64,000 nt of DNA from Gonapodya sp. JEL0774 (lineage: Eukaryota > Monoblepharomycota > Monoblepharidomycetes > Monoblepharidales > Gonapodyaceae). Shown in pieces: positions 1 through 12,000 of this stretch. The stretch is from assembly GCA_027604505.1 (NCBI GenBank), contig JADIIX010000016.1:169842-233841 (forward strand), in the 5' to 3' direction. Each line of letters opens with the position of its first letter. The stretch's first letter is position 1. Made by a program: the position numbers and the translations under genes. The notes below the pieces were generated by a model. The model was given only the letters and a program-made list of their open reading frames with translations, searched no databases and was not told where the DNA came from.

Positions 1-2
1 TT

Positions 3-1209
3 CCGTCAGACCACATTCTCTCCTTGGTCGTCTCTGAATATCGCGCCTACCTCCAACAAGCTCTGGAGACCACCGCCCGCGCCCTTCCCCGAATGGACGA
101 AGATTCGCGACTGGCACCTGTTTTAGTAAATCTCGGTACCCAGCACAGCAGCAGACAGGACTACTCGGCTTCCAATGCCTCGTTAGCAGGTCAAATTACT
201 CACGCGGATATCGATAAGCTCGCCACCCAGCACTTCTCCCCTTGCATGAAATCTTTGCACATGGCCTTGAGAAGGGTAAGTCGTTCATCATCATCTGCAC
301 AGTGTCCCCAGCATTCCAATCATTTGGATTTTAGGAGGGGCACCTAAAGCACTTCGGTCGCATGCAGTATGGGCTCTTCTTGAAGGGAATCGGTCTATCT
401 CTGGATGAAGCTCTCATCTTCTGGCGCCAGGCGTTCAAGACGAAGACCGACGAAGAGTTTCAAAAATCTTACTCTTACAATATCAGGTGCGTTTCCTCGG
501 GCATGGTTGTGTTGCAAATGATCGACAGTCCATGATTCGCCTTAACAATGTCCTCAGACACAACTACGGCCGTGAAGGCAAGCGGACCGACTACACTCCG
601 TACTCCTGCTCTAAAATCATCACTTCGAACCGACCCTCCACTGGAGACCACCACGGGTGTCCGTTTCGCGACTTCGCACCTGAGAACCTCCGCTCTCTCC
701 TTGTCAACTTTGGTTTACCTGAGGGGTCCACCCCGCAGATCCTCCAACTGGCCAAGGATGGTCACCCTGAAGTCGCGTGCACTAGAGTGTTTGAGATAAC
801 CCATGGGGTAGCTGGAGGAGGGGACGGGGCGGGCAGAAGCCTTCATGGGACGACCGGTCTCGTGGAGACGATTGGGCACCCAAACCAGTACTTTGAAATG
901 AGCTATGAGATGGCCTTGCAGAAGGCTGGAAACAGCAAGAAGGAGGATGTTTCTGAAAATGTGGAGGGCTCAGTTGCAGATGTCAAAGAGGGTACCCCAG
1001 CGCATTCCGCTCAGGGCAGAATTTCATCGCGATGGTCAAGAGGTGGGCAAGGGAGGAGCGATTTCAGAAAATCCGGCGCGCAAGTACCTCAAGATTTGCG
1101 AGAAGTTAAGGTCGAGACTAAAGAGGCGAAGACCAACGACGACGCAGAGTTTGACGATATGGACGCAGATGAGATGGCTGCAATGGTCGACAGTATGGAA
1201 GTCGAATGA
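3..1209 (+). CDS. PRI2: DNA primase large subunit (PRI2), 5'-truncated by window edge
   Basis: This is the iron-sulfur large subunit of the primase that partners DNA polymerase alpha and makes RNA primers at replication origins and Okazaki fragments. Visible exons are about 3-275, 335-486 and 558-1209, with introns gtaagt..ttttag and gtgcgt..cctcag. Family hallmarks are clear: a block reading [19 protein letters not shown], then [18 protein letters not shown]. All four expected 4Fe-4S cysteines are present (contexts SPCMK, YSCSKI, HGCPF, VACTRV), followed by HPNQYF. After that comes a low-complexity acidic tail ending in [17 protein letters not shown]. The N-terminal half lies outside the window. 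The gene converges on the phosphatase at 1298 with under 100 bp between stops. The region around 810-880 before HPNQYF is longer than usual and could hide an in-frame intron. Confidence 0.93.
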
Positions 1210-1297
1210 ATGATATTCTATTGATTGTGTACCAATAGTTCAAGATTGACTTCTAAAAGTACGTAAACTAGTCGCCAACATTCAAGCGAGTGCATGT

Positions 1298-3375
1298 TCA
1301 TATCTGAATGGCAATAGACGACTCTCGGTAGAGAATCACCGGGTTTGTAACGCCTGCCACGGAGACGGTCGTGAAGGTGCCGGAAAGAGTTTTGCCAGAT
1401 TCCACCATGACGACAGAGTAGGTTCCGGGCGAAGGCACGTAACCCGCGGTGAACTCCACAATCAAACTGCCGCCTCCGATGGTGGCGCTGCCTGCACCCA
1501 CTACGTGAATTTTGGATCGAGGACTTTGACTGCTAAAGACAACCCTCAGGGTACCGTTTGCGGTCTGTGCAAAGCCAGTGACTTGGACAGCCTCGGTCAC
1601 TGTCAAGACCCCACCATCGACATATACCAATCCACGCCCCAAAGCGTACTCTGAGCCCGCTACGAGAGTACCACCAGATACCAGGGTTCCCCCACTCCAC
1701 GAGTTCTTTCCAGTGAGTGTCAACTGACCCGTGCCATTTTTAACAAAGAGACCTCCTCCCGAAATGTCGTTCTTCCAAATGTCTTTCGCACTGAACGATC
1801 CGTCGGCGCCATTCATTGTCACTGTGACGTCACCTTCAAACGCGCCGAAGCCATCTGCAGCGTCGAAGAGGTTGATGCGGCCCCAGCCCTCCTCATCATC
1901 CATAAGTGGATAACCTGACGGGAAAGCAGTAGTCTTGAGCACCACCCTCCGTTGATCCGCGGTAAGGTATGGGAACCGGGTCTCGAGAAGCACTTCTGCG
2001 CTTTTGGGGACGTTTGCGGGAACACCCGATGGACCGACCTTCGGAAGATTGTACGTTGCGCGGCGAAAGTACTCGGCTTTGTTAGTAGCCCAGTCTGCGA
2101 AACGATCCTGTATGTAGGACTTGTCAGCGTCGCTCGGATCTTTTAGTTCAGCTCAATCAAACCTGACCTTTGATAGATCCGAAGTGTGTGCAGCTGCATA
2201 GAAAGTGTCCCAATCCGTCAACCCTAAGGCAGTCATGAATGCCTGGCGAGCCTGTGCGACTGCGGCTGGCCCTTTTCCTGCGGCTCCACCCACGGCAATG
2301 TTGGACGCAGCTGTAGCGTGTGCAAGGATCCTACCGCCTAAAATTTGGAGTCAAGTTTACCATCGAACCGTCCAACTAGTTCTCCACAGAACCGCCGACT
2401 TACCAATAACATCCGTTGGGCTGTGCATACCTGCAAATATGCGACTCTCTCCGAGTTCTAGTGCACGCGCTAGCATTTCTTGGAACCGAACTGGGTTTGC
2501 GTACGCAATGGCAATAGCTTTTCGAACCCCTTCGGCTGTGTGACCACTTGGCTGCCCACCTGAGAGAATGAGAATAAATTGTGTCTCCAGGACTTGACCA
2601 AATTAAGATAAGACATAATAGAGTCCTCACCATCCGTGGCGGGCGTCGTCGAAATAGCGGGTACGAGTTCTGGCAGCACTGAGACAGACTTCGTCCATCG
2701 GAACGGACGAGCATACTTGAAAAATCGCTTCGTAGGCTCAGTGGACGCTGATCCGGCCTGACCGTTCACGAAATCGACAACGAGCCCAAATGCAGTGTTC
2801 GTGGCTGATCCAACACCAGGGTCATTTCCAGCATCGCTGTAGGTTTGGTTCAGGGCGTTGGGTCCTATTTCCGTGATGGTCGTCGTGAGTTGGGCAAGAC
2901 TGCGGTAGAGATCTGTGAGCGGACCCATTCCATCTGACACAGAGTAACCTTTGTTACGTCGATCGTCAAGGTATGCAAGCAAACCCTGCGCGGGAGTGCG
3001 AGTGGTTGTATGATTCACCACAACCCGCAAGTTTGCTTCGTGAACCACGGCGTTTAATACTTTGCCATCAGTAGCATCGCCTGGAATGCCTGTCCAATTT
3101 GATGGAGTCACGGCAGGACAGGCGCCATTCGCAGGAAGAGTAATTCCCGCGTCCACTAAAAGAGTACTCGGTTGCCAGATATCAAGAAACTTGGAGAGGA
3201 CTCGAACACCAGCGTTGGTGCCTACAGTGACGAAGCACGCATCGTCGCGGCGATTTGTAGTCCAAGTATCGACATAGGCAACTATGTTGGAATTGACCGG
3301 AGCGGTTGCCGGTACTCCCAGTCCCGTTGGTTTAGCAGGAAGTTGGACAGCTTTTGTAGTTGCAGTGCTGTTCAT
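1298..3375 (-). CDS. PAP2-family acid phosphatase with C-terminal autotransporter-type beta-strand repeat
   Basis: Exons run from 3375 to 2631, 2559 to 2404, 2337 to 2168 and 2107 to 1298. They sum to 1881 nt, which gives 626 aa in frame. The three motifs of the PAP2/class A acid phosphatase family are in order: KRFFKYARP (K-x6-RP) near residue 220, PSGHTAEG near 252, and SRIFAGMHSPTD near 288. It should therefore hydrolyse phosphomonoesters through a histidine nucleophile. After the catalytic domain the last ~200 residues are Gly/Thr/Val-rich and contain LTLTGKNSWSGGTLVSGGTL, the pattern of the bacterial autotransporter-associated beta-strand repeat. No bacterial outer-membrane barrel is present. 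The first exon begins without an obvious signal peptide, so a short upstream exon may be missing. The gene is head-to-tail with the small secreted gene at 3555-4204. Introns show it is expressed as a eukaryotic gene. Confidence 0.82.
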
Positions 3376-3554
3376 TCAAGTCATTCCATCAGTGAAGTGG
3401 CATTCCCTGTTGAAACACAACACATACGAAGTAGTTTGTGAGAGGGCAGAGGGTTTTGTCGTTGATGTCGTTGTGATTTTGATGGTTGCTGTGATCAATC
3501 TGGAGCGTTACTGAGATATCAGCAATTGAACGATCCTTGTTCAAACAAATTCGC

Positions 3555-4204
3555 CTACGTGGTGGGTTTGGAGACAGTAGTTGTGTATTCAAAGTTTTTT
3601 GGGACGAACTGCCGGAAAGCAGAGTGGCAAATGTATGAAAGTGAAGCAGAATGATTGAATTCTCGCGGAACTTTCAGAGCGATTCATACTGGGGGTCCCA
3701 TCGCCACTCACATCAATGCACTCAGCACCTATGTTCCAGTACTTCAACGCAAGCGGGAAGCTAGCAAGGGTTCCATAATCCACAACTTTTCCTCCTTTGA
3801 CCTTCACGCCATATGCGATCGCGAGGTTCGGGCAGATGATTTGGTCTGAGTCCAGCAGATCATCGCACTCCAACTCCGCCCAGGCTTTACGTGTAGCAGT
3901 GTCATTGAGTTTTCCCCATGTCCTAAATGCACACGCACCAATGAATGCAGAATCTGTGAGGTGTGGCACAACGCTACTCACCATTTGTCCGGTGGTGGGT
4001 ATACAACGCCGAACTGCTGCTGTACATAGTTGCACCACTGTTTCTTTCCGGCAACGGTCGTGGGTAGAGTCACATCACTTCTAGATTGAGGTCAGTAGGT
4101 GTTTCGAGCAGCGCCAGAATGATGTTTTGTACCCACGGGAGGGGTGCTGCCGATGTGATGCTAACGCAGGCAGCCAAAAGCGCGATTGACCCGGCGAGAT
4201 GCAT
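3555..4204 (-). CDS. Small secreted four-cysteine protein of unknown function
   Basis: Four exons (4204-4137, 4080-3982, 3922-3712, 3608-3555) join in frame to 432 nt, giving 143 aa. The donors are gtgggt, gtgagt and gtgagt, and the acceptors are tctag, tttag and ggcag. The start MHLAGSIALLAACVSITSA is a classic signal peptide with a cleavage-like SAAP. The mature part has four cysteines (QWCNY, ELECDD, IICPN, AECID), compatible with two disulfides, and a central segment KLNDTATRKAWAELECDD. I do not recognise the family. It sits about 180 bp upstream of, and on the same strand as, the PAP2 phosphatase, so the two could be read as one longer gene. The intact frame, in-frame stop and good splice sites favour a separate gene. 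An in-frame ATG at 4300 would lengthen the N-terminus but would mask the signal peptide. Confidence 0.6.
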
Positions 4205-4461
4205 CACCCCGGATCTCAACAGATTCGTAGGTAGAAACTTGGTCGTGAGGATGGATCCTTTTCTTTTCCATTTGAGGAAAATGAGGATGCGCACGTGCAA
4301 TTGAGTGATGGCCCCACATGCAGGTTCGATCGAGCCGAGATGCCGGACGGAGATTTGTTTTCAAGATCAGAGACCTGAAAGTCATGATCATTAATAACAA
4401 AGATAATAGGCCTAAATGCATGGAGAAATGTGCAAGTAAATTTTGGTTCTCAGAAATTATT

Positions 4462-4561
4462 GGGGGGGGGGGGGGGGGGGGGGGGTGGTAAGAGGGTTGG
4501 GTTTTTGTTTGGGTTGGGTGTGAAAAATTAAACACACCGGCCCACCCCCAANNNNNNNNNN
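4462..4561. other. 24-G homopolymer run followed by assembly gap (10 N)
   Basis: Positions 4462-4485 are an uninterrupted run of 24 G. Positions 4552-4561 are N. The gap is probably a scaffolding join caused by the homopolymer, and its true length is unknown. No coding sequence is visible from 4205 to 4861. Confidence 0.95.
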
Positions 4562-4696
4562 GGCCGCAAGCTTGCGTTGTTCGTAGGGTTTCTTGGTCAC
4601 TATTACACACTCCGGCCATCCCGCTATCTTGCTGTCGCACAAAACCTGCCAAAATAAAGATTTTTCTCATAAAGTGCGTCAAAACTGACCCTCACA

Positions 4697-4766
4697 ACCT
4701 GTCTTCAACCTGTCTGTCTTCAATCTGTCTTATGACCTGTCTTCAATCTGTCTTAAACCTGTCTTA
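4697..4766. repeat. Short imperfect tandem repeat (CTGTCTT units)
   Basis: About six copies of a unit centred on CTGTCTT, separated by CAA, AAAC or ATGAC variants, fill this stretch. It lies about 100 bp upstream of the MTR4 start codon, so it is in the promoter or 5' UTR. A pyrimidine-rich microsatellite-like tract is the simplest reading. Confidence 0.75.
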
Positions 4767-4861
4767 TAAGAGGGGTGTTCGAAAAATATATATACAATAA
4801 TTCTCGACAACGCAAACTCCCCTCGCCCTGACACACAGAGAATCAATTGTGCATTCCCAAG

Positions 4862-7800
4862 ATGTTTGGAGGCGACGATTTCTTCGACGCTTTCGACGAT
4901 AAACCCTCGTCCTCTTTGACTTCGACTGGAAAAGGAAAAGCCCGTAGTGGGACAAAACGAACAGTGGAGCAGCTTGACTTGACGGACGAGAGCGATACTG
5001 TTGTGCTGGGAAGACCGGCATCTGCATCTTCTAAGCCTAGTGATCACTTAGGTGATTTAAATGGAGCCAAGCATCCTGAGAGGGGCACTGCCAAGAAGGC
5101 AAAGCTCTCTGGAGGTTTCGCTGGAGGTTTCGGACTTGGTGCAATGGAAGTAGATCATCAATTGGACGGTGCAAACGGTCACAATAATGGTGTTGAAGTC
5201 CCCGCCGACGAGGGTGGGCGTGCCGGTAAGGGCCGCCGCCTGGTTCCAGTTGCTCCGATTAAAGAGCAGACCGTCGCGATGGACGAGTTCGAACAGGACG
5301 TGCAAAAGGACTTCGTCATCAAAACAGAGAGCCTCGCTATGGCGGCGCCGAGTGATGAAGAGGCTCATAAGCCTGTGTCGGGTACCGAGGACCGAAGTCA
5401 TCCAGAAGCTAAAGGAGCTGCGACGACCACTTTGTCCGTACAACATCAGGTATGTCGTAAGTTTGGATTGTATTTTTCTTGAAAATGGTCTGGGTTCGTC
5501 CATTGACAGGAGTTGACAATGGACAACATATACATGTCGACTTGATTTTCACCAGATGCTGTTGGAGTGTCCGGACTTGGGACTCTTCAATTCTCGAATA
5601 GTATCACCTATTTAGCTCTTTTTTGGGCGTTTTGCGTACTCAAGAATCCGTCGTTCTCGATATGACTCACATTGTGCTTTTAGGTTCGACACCAAGTCGC
5701 GGTCCCGCCAAACTACAACTACATCCCTTTGCAAAAGCACGTCCCACCTGAAAAGCCTGCTCGTGTATGGGATTTCAGTTTGGATCCCTTCCAGAAAACT
5801 GCGGTGGCATGCATCGAACGTAACGAATCTGTTCTGGTCAGTGCACACACTAGTGCGGGGAAAACCGTCGTCGCGGAGTACGCCATTGCACTGGGCTTGG
5901 CGCAGAAGCAGAGAGTGATCTACACCAGCCCCATTAAAGTGAGTTGGATGTCGTTTTGCTTGCACCAAAATCCGCTTCAATGAGCTCGAAGCACTGAACT
6001 TTTCGGTCCATTAGGCGCTCTCCAATCAAAAGTATCGCGATTTCCTTGCAGTGTTTCAGGACGTTGGTCTTATGACTGGCGACGTCACCATCAATCCCGA
6101 CGCGTCGATACTCGTGATGACCACCGAGATTCTTCGCTCCATGCTCTACCGAGGCTCTGAAGTCACTCGAGAGCTTGCTTGGGTTGTTTTTGATGAGATT
6201 CACTACATGCGTGATAAGGAACGAGGTGTGGTGTGGGAGGAAACTATCATCTTGCTGCCTCGGGGTGTGCGCTATGTTTTCCTCTCCGCTACCATTCCAA
6301 ATGCGTTACAGTTCGCGCAGTGGATCTGCTGGCTCAAGGAACAGCCTTGTCACGTCGTTTATACCAACTATCGGCCGGTTCCTCTGCAACACTATCTCTT
6401 CCCTGCTGGTGGCGACGGCATATTTCTCTGCGTGGACGAAAAGTCGCAGTTTCGAGAAGAGAACTTCCAAAGAGCGATTGCAGCGGTCGGAGACGGCAAA
6501 GACGATGGTGGTGACGGTAGGGGTGGAAAGGGAAGGGGCAGCAAAGGCAGGAAGGATAAAAGCAAAGGTAAGTCAATGGGGACACTTTTTTCTTGTTTCA
6601 CTGGTGTCGTGGTGGGGTTTCGACACAGAAATTCTTCTAGGTCAATCTGATCTGAACAAGCTAATCAAAATGATTATGCTCAAGAACTACCACCCGTGTA
6701 TTGTGTTTGCATTCTCAAAGCGGGAATGCGAAAACAACGCACTTCAGCTGTCGAAACTCGATTTCAATAACGATAAGGAGAAGATAGACGTCCAAACAAT
6801 TTATGAACGAGGAATCCGATCTCTCAACGAGGACGATCGCGCGCTTCCACAGATCGAGAACCTTCTGCCGTTACTTCAACGAGGCATTGGAATCCATCAC
6901 GCCGGACTCCTCCCCCTTCTGAAGGAAATTGTCGAGCTGTTGTTCCAAGAAGGTCTGATCAAGGTTCTCTTTGCTACCGAAACCTTCTCCATTGGACTGA
7001 ATATGCCGGCGCGCACTGTGCTCTTCACTTCGGTACGAAAATGGGATGGCAAAGATACCAGATGGCTGGGTTCGGGCGAGTACATCCAGATGTCCGGTCG
7101 AGCAGGACGCCGCGGAAAAGATGACCGTGGAATCGTTATTCTGATGCTCGATGAGAAGATGGAGCCGCATATCGCCAAGGAAATGCTGAAAGGGGAGGCA
7201 GATGCACTCAATTCAGCGTTCCACTTGAAGTACAACATGATCCTCAACCTGTTGAGGGTTGAAGATGTTCAACCTGAAGAGATGTTGCGAATGTCTTTCT
7301 TCCAATTTCAAAATGCTGCAAAACTCCCAGACTTAGAAGCTGGTATGTATGTTGGGACGGCGTTTGAATCTCCTCCATTTCGCCTCGCTGAGCTTCATAT
7401 ACCGCAGAATTGAATAGTCTTATCGCGGAACGCGACGCAATCTCCATTGCCGATGAAGCTACTGTAACGGCCTATCACGAGATTCAGAAAACACTCGCGG
7501 AATGTGTCCAGGATCGACGTGCGGTAGTGCATCACCCTAGCTACGCATTGCCTTATATGCAACCTGGTCGACTGGTTCGCATCAAGGTTGATACAGAAGA
7601 GTCTGAGCCAGTGCAAGATTTCGGATGGGGTGTCCTAATCAGTTATCAGAAGAAGACTGTTCAGGCAAAAGGTGGAACAGCATCTGATGCAATCGCCGCA
7701 ACTGTGGAAGGTCCACGATATCTGTTGGATGTTCTGTTGCTGTGCGCAACGGGGTCCGAACAATCGGGAAAACCTCGCCCCATTGCAAGTTCGTCCCCGG

Positions 7801-8965
7801 ATGCCAAGTTTGAGGCATGCGTGGTGCCCTGTGTGATCGAAACACTTGACGGAATCTCGTCCGTAAAAGTTTTTGTTCCAAAGGATATGCGGAGCTTAGA
7901 AGCGAGGAACCAACTCGGAAAGACGATCCGCGAGGTTGAAAAGCGATTCCCGTCAGGACTGCCGATTCTCGATCCAATTGCGGATATGGGGATCAAGGAC
8001 GACAAGTTCAAAAAGCTTCTTAAGGTGAACCAATGTTCGACTTTTGAAGGTTCATTCTGCCCGTTTTGACTGGAACAAGTGCTCCATTCACTCAGAAAAT
8101 TGAAGTACTTCAAGCGAAGCTTCAGTCGCACTCCCTCAGCTCGGATCCCCGACTCACCGACCTTCTATCTTTATTTGAGCAGAAGCGTAAACTCACACAA
8201 CGTATTCGTCTGCAAAGGAAACTCATCGAACAGACAACAAGCATCCTACACCTGGATGAATTGCAGGCCCGCAAACGTGTGTTGCGGCGACTTGGTTACT
8301 CCAACGACAATGATGTCATCGACGTCAAGGGCAGGGTAGCTTGTGAGCTTACCACGGGAGACGAGCTTGTGCTGACCGAATTGCTGCTTAACGGTGTGTT
8401 CAACGAACTGAGTCCAGAGCAAACTTGTGCAGTGCTGGGGTGTTTTGTATTTGGAGAGAAGGTTGGAGTCGTTTTACTGCTTCGCGTATCTCAACTTGAT
8501 TGACAGACCATCTGGTATTGGTGAATTCAGGCTGAGGAACTCGCAAAACTTCGCGACGACCTGCAGGCTCCTATCCGGGCCTTGCAAGACACTGCCCGGC
8601 GAGTAGCCCGTGTATCTATTGAGTCGAAGCTTCCGGTCGACGAGGAAACGTATGTGCAGTCATTCCGCACAGAGCTTGTTGATGTGGTGTATGCCTGGGC
8701 TCAAGGCATAAAGTTCTCCCAAGTCGTGAGAATGACTGACGCGTTTGAAGGGAGCATCATCCGAGCAATTCGGAGACTTGAAGAGTTGCTGCGGCAAATG
8801 GCTACCGCGGCAAAGAGTATCGGAAACGAGGAGCTGGAAAAGAAATTCGAGAGTGGTGAGTTTCTTTCGAACTAGTTCGTTGTGTGTGCTAACACGCTCC
8901 ATCTACGTCCAGGGATTGAGAAGATTAAACGAGACATTGTTTTTGCAAGCTCATTGTATCTGTAA
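4862..8965 (+). CDS. MTR4: ATP-dependent RNA helicase MTR4 (nuclear exosome cofactor)
   Basis: Eight exons (4862-5449, 5684-5938, 6015-6567, 6641-7342, 7408-8024, 8096-8461, 8531-8855, 8913-8965) sum to 3459 nt, giving 1152 aa in frame. It is a Ski2-like 3'-5' RNA helicase that feeds RNA to the nuclear exosome, alone or in TRAMP. Motifs are a disordered acidic N-terminus ([13 protein letters not shown]), [10 protein letters not shown] (Walker A), VVFDEIHYM (DExH box II), FLSATIPN (motif III), and [10 protein letters not shown] (motif VI). A beta-rich arch/KOW part follows, with [13 protein letters not shown] near residue 720. The C-terminal helical DSHCT domain contains [10 protein letters not shown] and the usual short ending. 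A Lys/Gly-rich insertion ([14 protein letters not shown] region, encoded near 6505-6567) sits at the end of RecA1, where MTR4 proteins have a variable loop. The start is the ATG giving MFGGDD. An upstream TTG is not needed. Confidence 0.95.
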
Positions 8966-9040
8966 CGTCACTGTACATTTGCAATAATCTGTAAAATATT
9001 AATATCAATACAAATCCTTCGCACTTGCAAAGTGTATCGA

Positions 9041-12000
9041 TTATCGTGCTGGCGGCAGCGCCATTATTTGCAAGAGTTGATCGTTCACCTGAGTGACCAG
9101 CGTCAGTACTTGGGCTCGGATCTCTTTGTAGTCGCTTTCCGCTGTTTTAGAATCGATATCTACGAGATGCATAACACCCCGGCACATCTTCAGAATGGAA
9201 ACAAGACAGGCGTATCTGCAACCACTCACATTCTCTCATGTCGTGGTTACTTTTCTCCACCAGCTTAAGTTTTTCCTCCAAGCCCGCCAGTTGTATGTGA
9301 GTCTCGTTCTGTTCCAACTGACGTCGCTTTGTTTGGTGCTGCTGTTCCAGTTCCATCATTTCTTTTTGGAGAGAATCCCGATTTTTCACTAATGTTGCTC
9401 GATCGGCAGCATTTTTCTGAGAAGGGAAGGTTTATCCGGAGTTTTGTTGAAGTTCACTCCGTCGTACTACTCACATTCTTCTGGGTCTCAGCCTTCCTCC
9501 TGAGCTCTTCCACAGTTTCGTACTGCAACATGCCGGCAGAAATTTGAGCTGCCTTTTCTTTTATGTTCACGAGTTCAGCAGCGATTTTGGTATCCAGCTG
9601 ATTGACCTTGCCAAGATCGGAAAGCAACCGGTCGCGCTCTGTACATCAGAGTTTCGCAAAAGAACAATAACCAGATCATAGATCAAATGAGATCAGGAAA
9701 GAGGAACTCTGTAAGTTCATTGTCATTGAGGGGGACGAAACGGAATGAAATCTCACCCGCCCCTATTGCCTCCAATGTATTCTCCGAGGTCTTCATCTCT
9801 TTCTCTTTGAACTTGAGATCTCCTTGCAACTCCTTAAAGTCATCGTGAGTCGGTAAGGCGGACAGGTCTTTCCTGGAGAGGGCCTGAGAATTCCCAACCA
9901 ACACCACCTCTGTCAACAAGGAAATCGCAATCTCCGCGATGCTCTACAAAGCTTGATACGCACCGCGATCTTTTCTAAATGCTCGCAGATTTCCCGTTCC
10001 AGCTCCACGATCCGATCCCTTGCCTCTTGTATGCGGCGGTCGTAAGATTCGAGGAAACTCGTCATGTCGCGGTCCCGGCGGGCGAGTTCTGCGAACTTGC
10101 TCCGACGATCAACTAGAAAATAGGATGAGTTGGATTATGGCTTGACACGACGTGAGCGACGCACAGGATCACGGAGTGAGGTTCATATCCCCATTCCGAA
10201 GTCTCCACTAACCTTCTCCTTCAGCGCCTTCCTTCATGCCATCCAGTTTCTCTTTCATATGTCGTATCTCTTCTTCGACTTCACCAATCCTCCTTTCCAT
10301 AGCCGCTGCTTCCTGGTTCGCCCGCTTCATCTACGTCAAACACAGGGGTGTCCGACTCCAATCAGCTGTCATCCAACGCCCACCAAATCACAGAAACCAT
10401 ACCCACCTCTTCCACCATTCCTTCCCTCCCAGTTTCACCACCCCCCGAGCTCGCCATCTCATCCCGCTTCGCCTTTAACTCAGCCAGCCGCTTCTTCAAG
10501 AGAAACGCACGGTGATGAGGCGGTGATCGGAGAAAAATCTGTCGACCATTTTTTTGGGGTAGTTCATGGATGGTGTAATTGGTCCGAAAGGTCAGACGCG
10601 ATTAAACATCTAAGCACTACCTTCCACCACTTGTGTTGTTCCATACCCGCACACCCACCTGTTCCAATTCTTTTAACTTTCCTGCCGATCGATCTGCTTC
10701 CTCTTGCCGCTCTGCGATACGTTTCGCTGTCGTTGCTACGTCAGCAGTGAGGGCGCGGTATTCTACTAAAAGGTTGGGAGGCTTGAGGTCGAAGAGAGAA
10801 ATTTCGGATCCACAGCGTCATGACTAAACGAAAATTGATTATCACGCACAAGTCGTGTCACCATTTCCTCCGCGCGCCGCCGTTCCCGGTCTAATTGTCC
10901 CTCGAGATCACGGAGCGTTTGCTCTTTGCTTTGATTTTCACCATGATGATGAACAGATGTGCAAGAATGCGTCAAGAGAAACCAGGACGACGGGTGAAAC
11001 GATTGAACGATTGTGATGCAGTTAGTGAAGAGTCACCAAATTTGCCCAACTTCTTCTTTTCAGCCTCATAATCCACTTACGCCTTCCTCTTCCCCATTAT
11101 TGCCTCAGCCTCTCTCTCCCTCGCATCATTCTTCTCCTTTGCATCCCTTGCCTCCTGTTCCACGTCATCAGGATCCGAGCCGGCATGGGCACGCTCGGAG
11201 AGGAGATTAAGGTCGGCAAGTTGGGCACGAAGAGCTGTGAGTGTGGTAGTAAGGAAAGACGATCTAGAGGGAGTAAAAGCTGGGTGGTAAAAGCGGAGTA
11301 AACGCGGAAACGCATAAGTTAGTGGGATGAGCTCCCACCCCAGTCCTGCAAAACTTCAGCTGGATTTTTAAGTATCTTAACGTGCTCCCTCTCAAACCCG
11401 CTATCAAGATGGGTTATCGCAACTTGATATTGGCCCTCTCAAACCACTCACTTCTTTTCCCAAACATCCATTTGCACCGCTTCTCTCTCCCTATCCTCGC
11501 ACTCGCGTTCCATCCTCGTTATCTCCTGCTGGACCAGTGCAGCTCTCGAACGAACTTCAGCAGCGTAGAAAGAGGCGTCTTGGATGAGACGACCGGGGCC
11601 TGAATGGGGGCGGGGGTGCCGAATCGCATTAAGGAAAGGAGATAAGGCAAGAACAGAGTATTCCGTAACCTTGATATGACGTCTTGATTCCGCCGAGGCC
11701 TTGTTGGGTGACAGGTCGGTCAGCAATGGAGGGTCCTGTCGACGAGCGGTGGACTTATGTCTTTCGTGAATTGTCATCATTAACAATCAGTGAAACCCAC
11801 CCAGTCTCATTCCGGTCCCGGGTCTCATCCCACCAAAAGGAAGTGCTGTCCCCGGTGCACGACCTGGACAACAAAATAGAGGTTTCGCCTCATCGCTGAA
11901 ATACGTATTTGTCATCAAACCCTCACTGGGAAATGCAAGACCGGTTTTGGGGGGGGCGCCGGCAGGGGGCGTACGGCTCCATGCTGCGATGCGATACGCG

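Noticed and set aside
4061-4204. Frame break after the signal peptide of the small secreted gene (in-frame stop at about 4070)
   Set aside because: An intron 4136-4081 (gtgggt..tctag) with a good branch-like CTGAC restores the frame, and all four exons then sum to a multiple of three.
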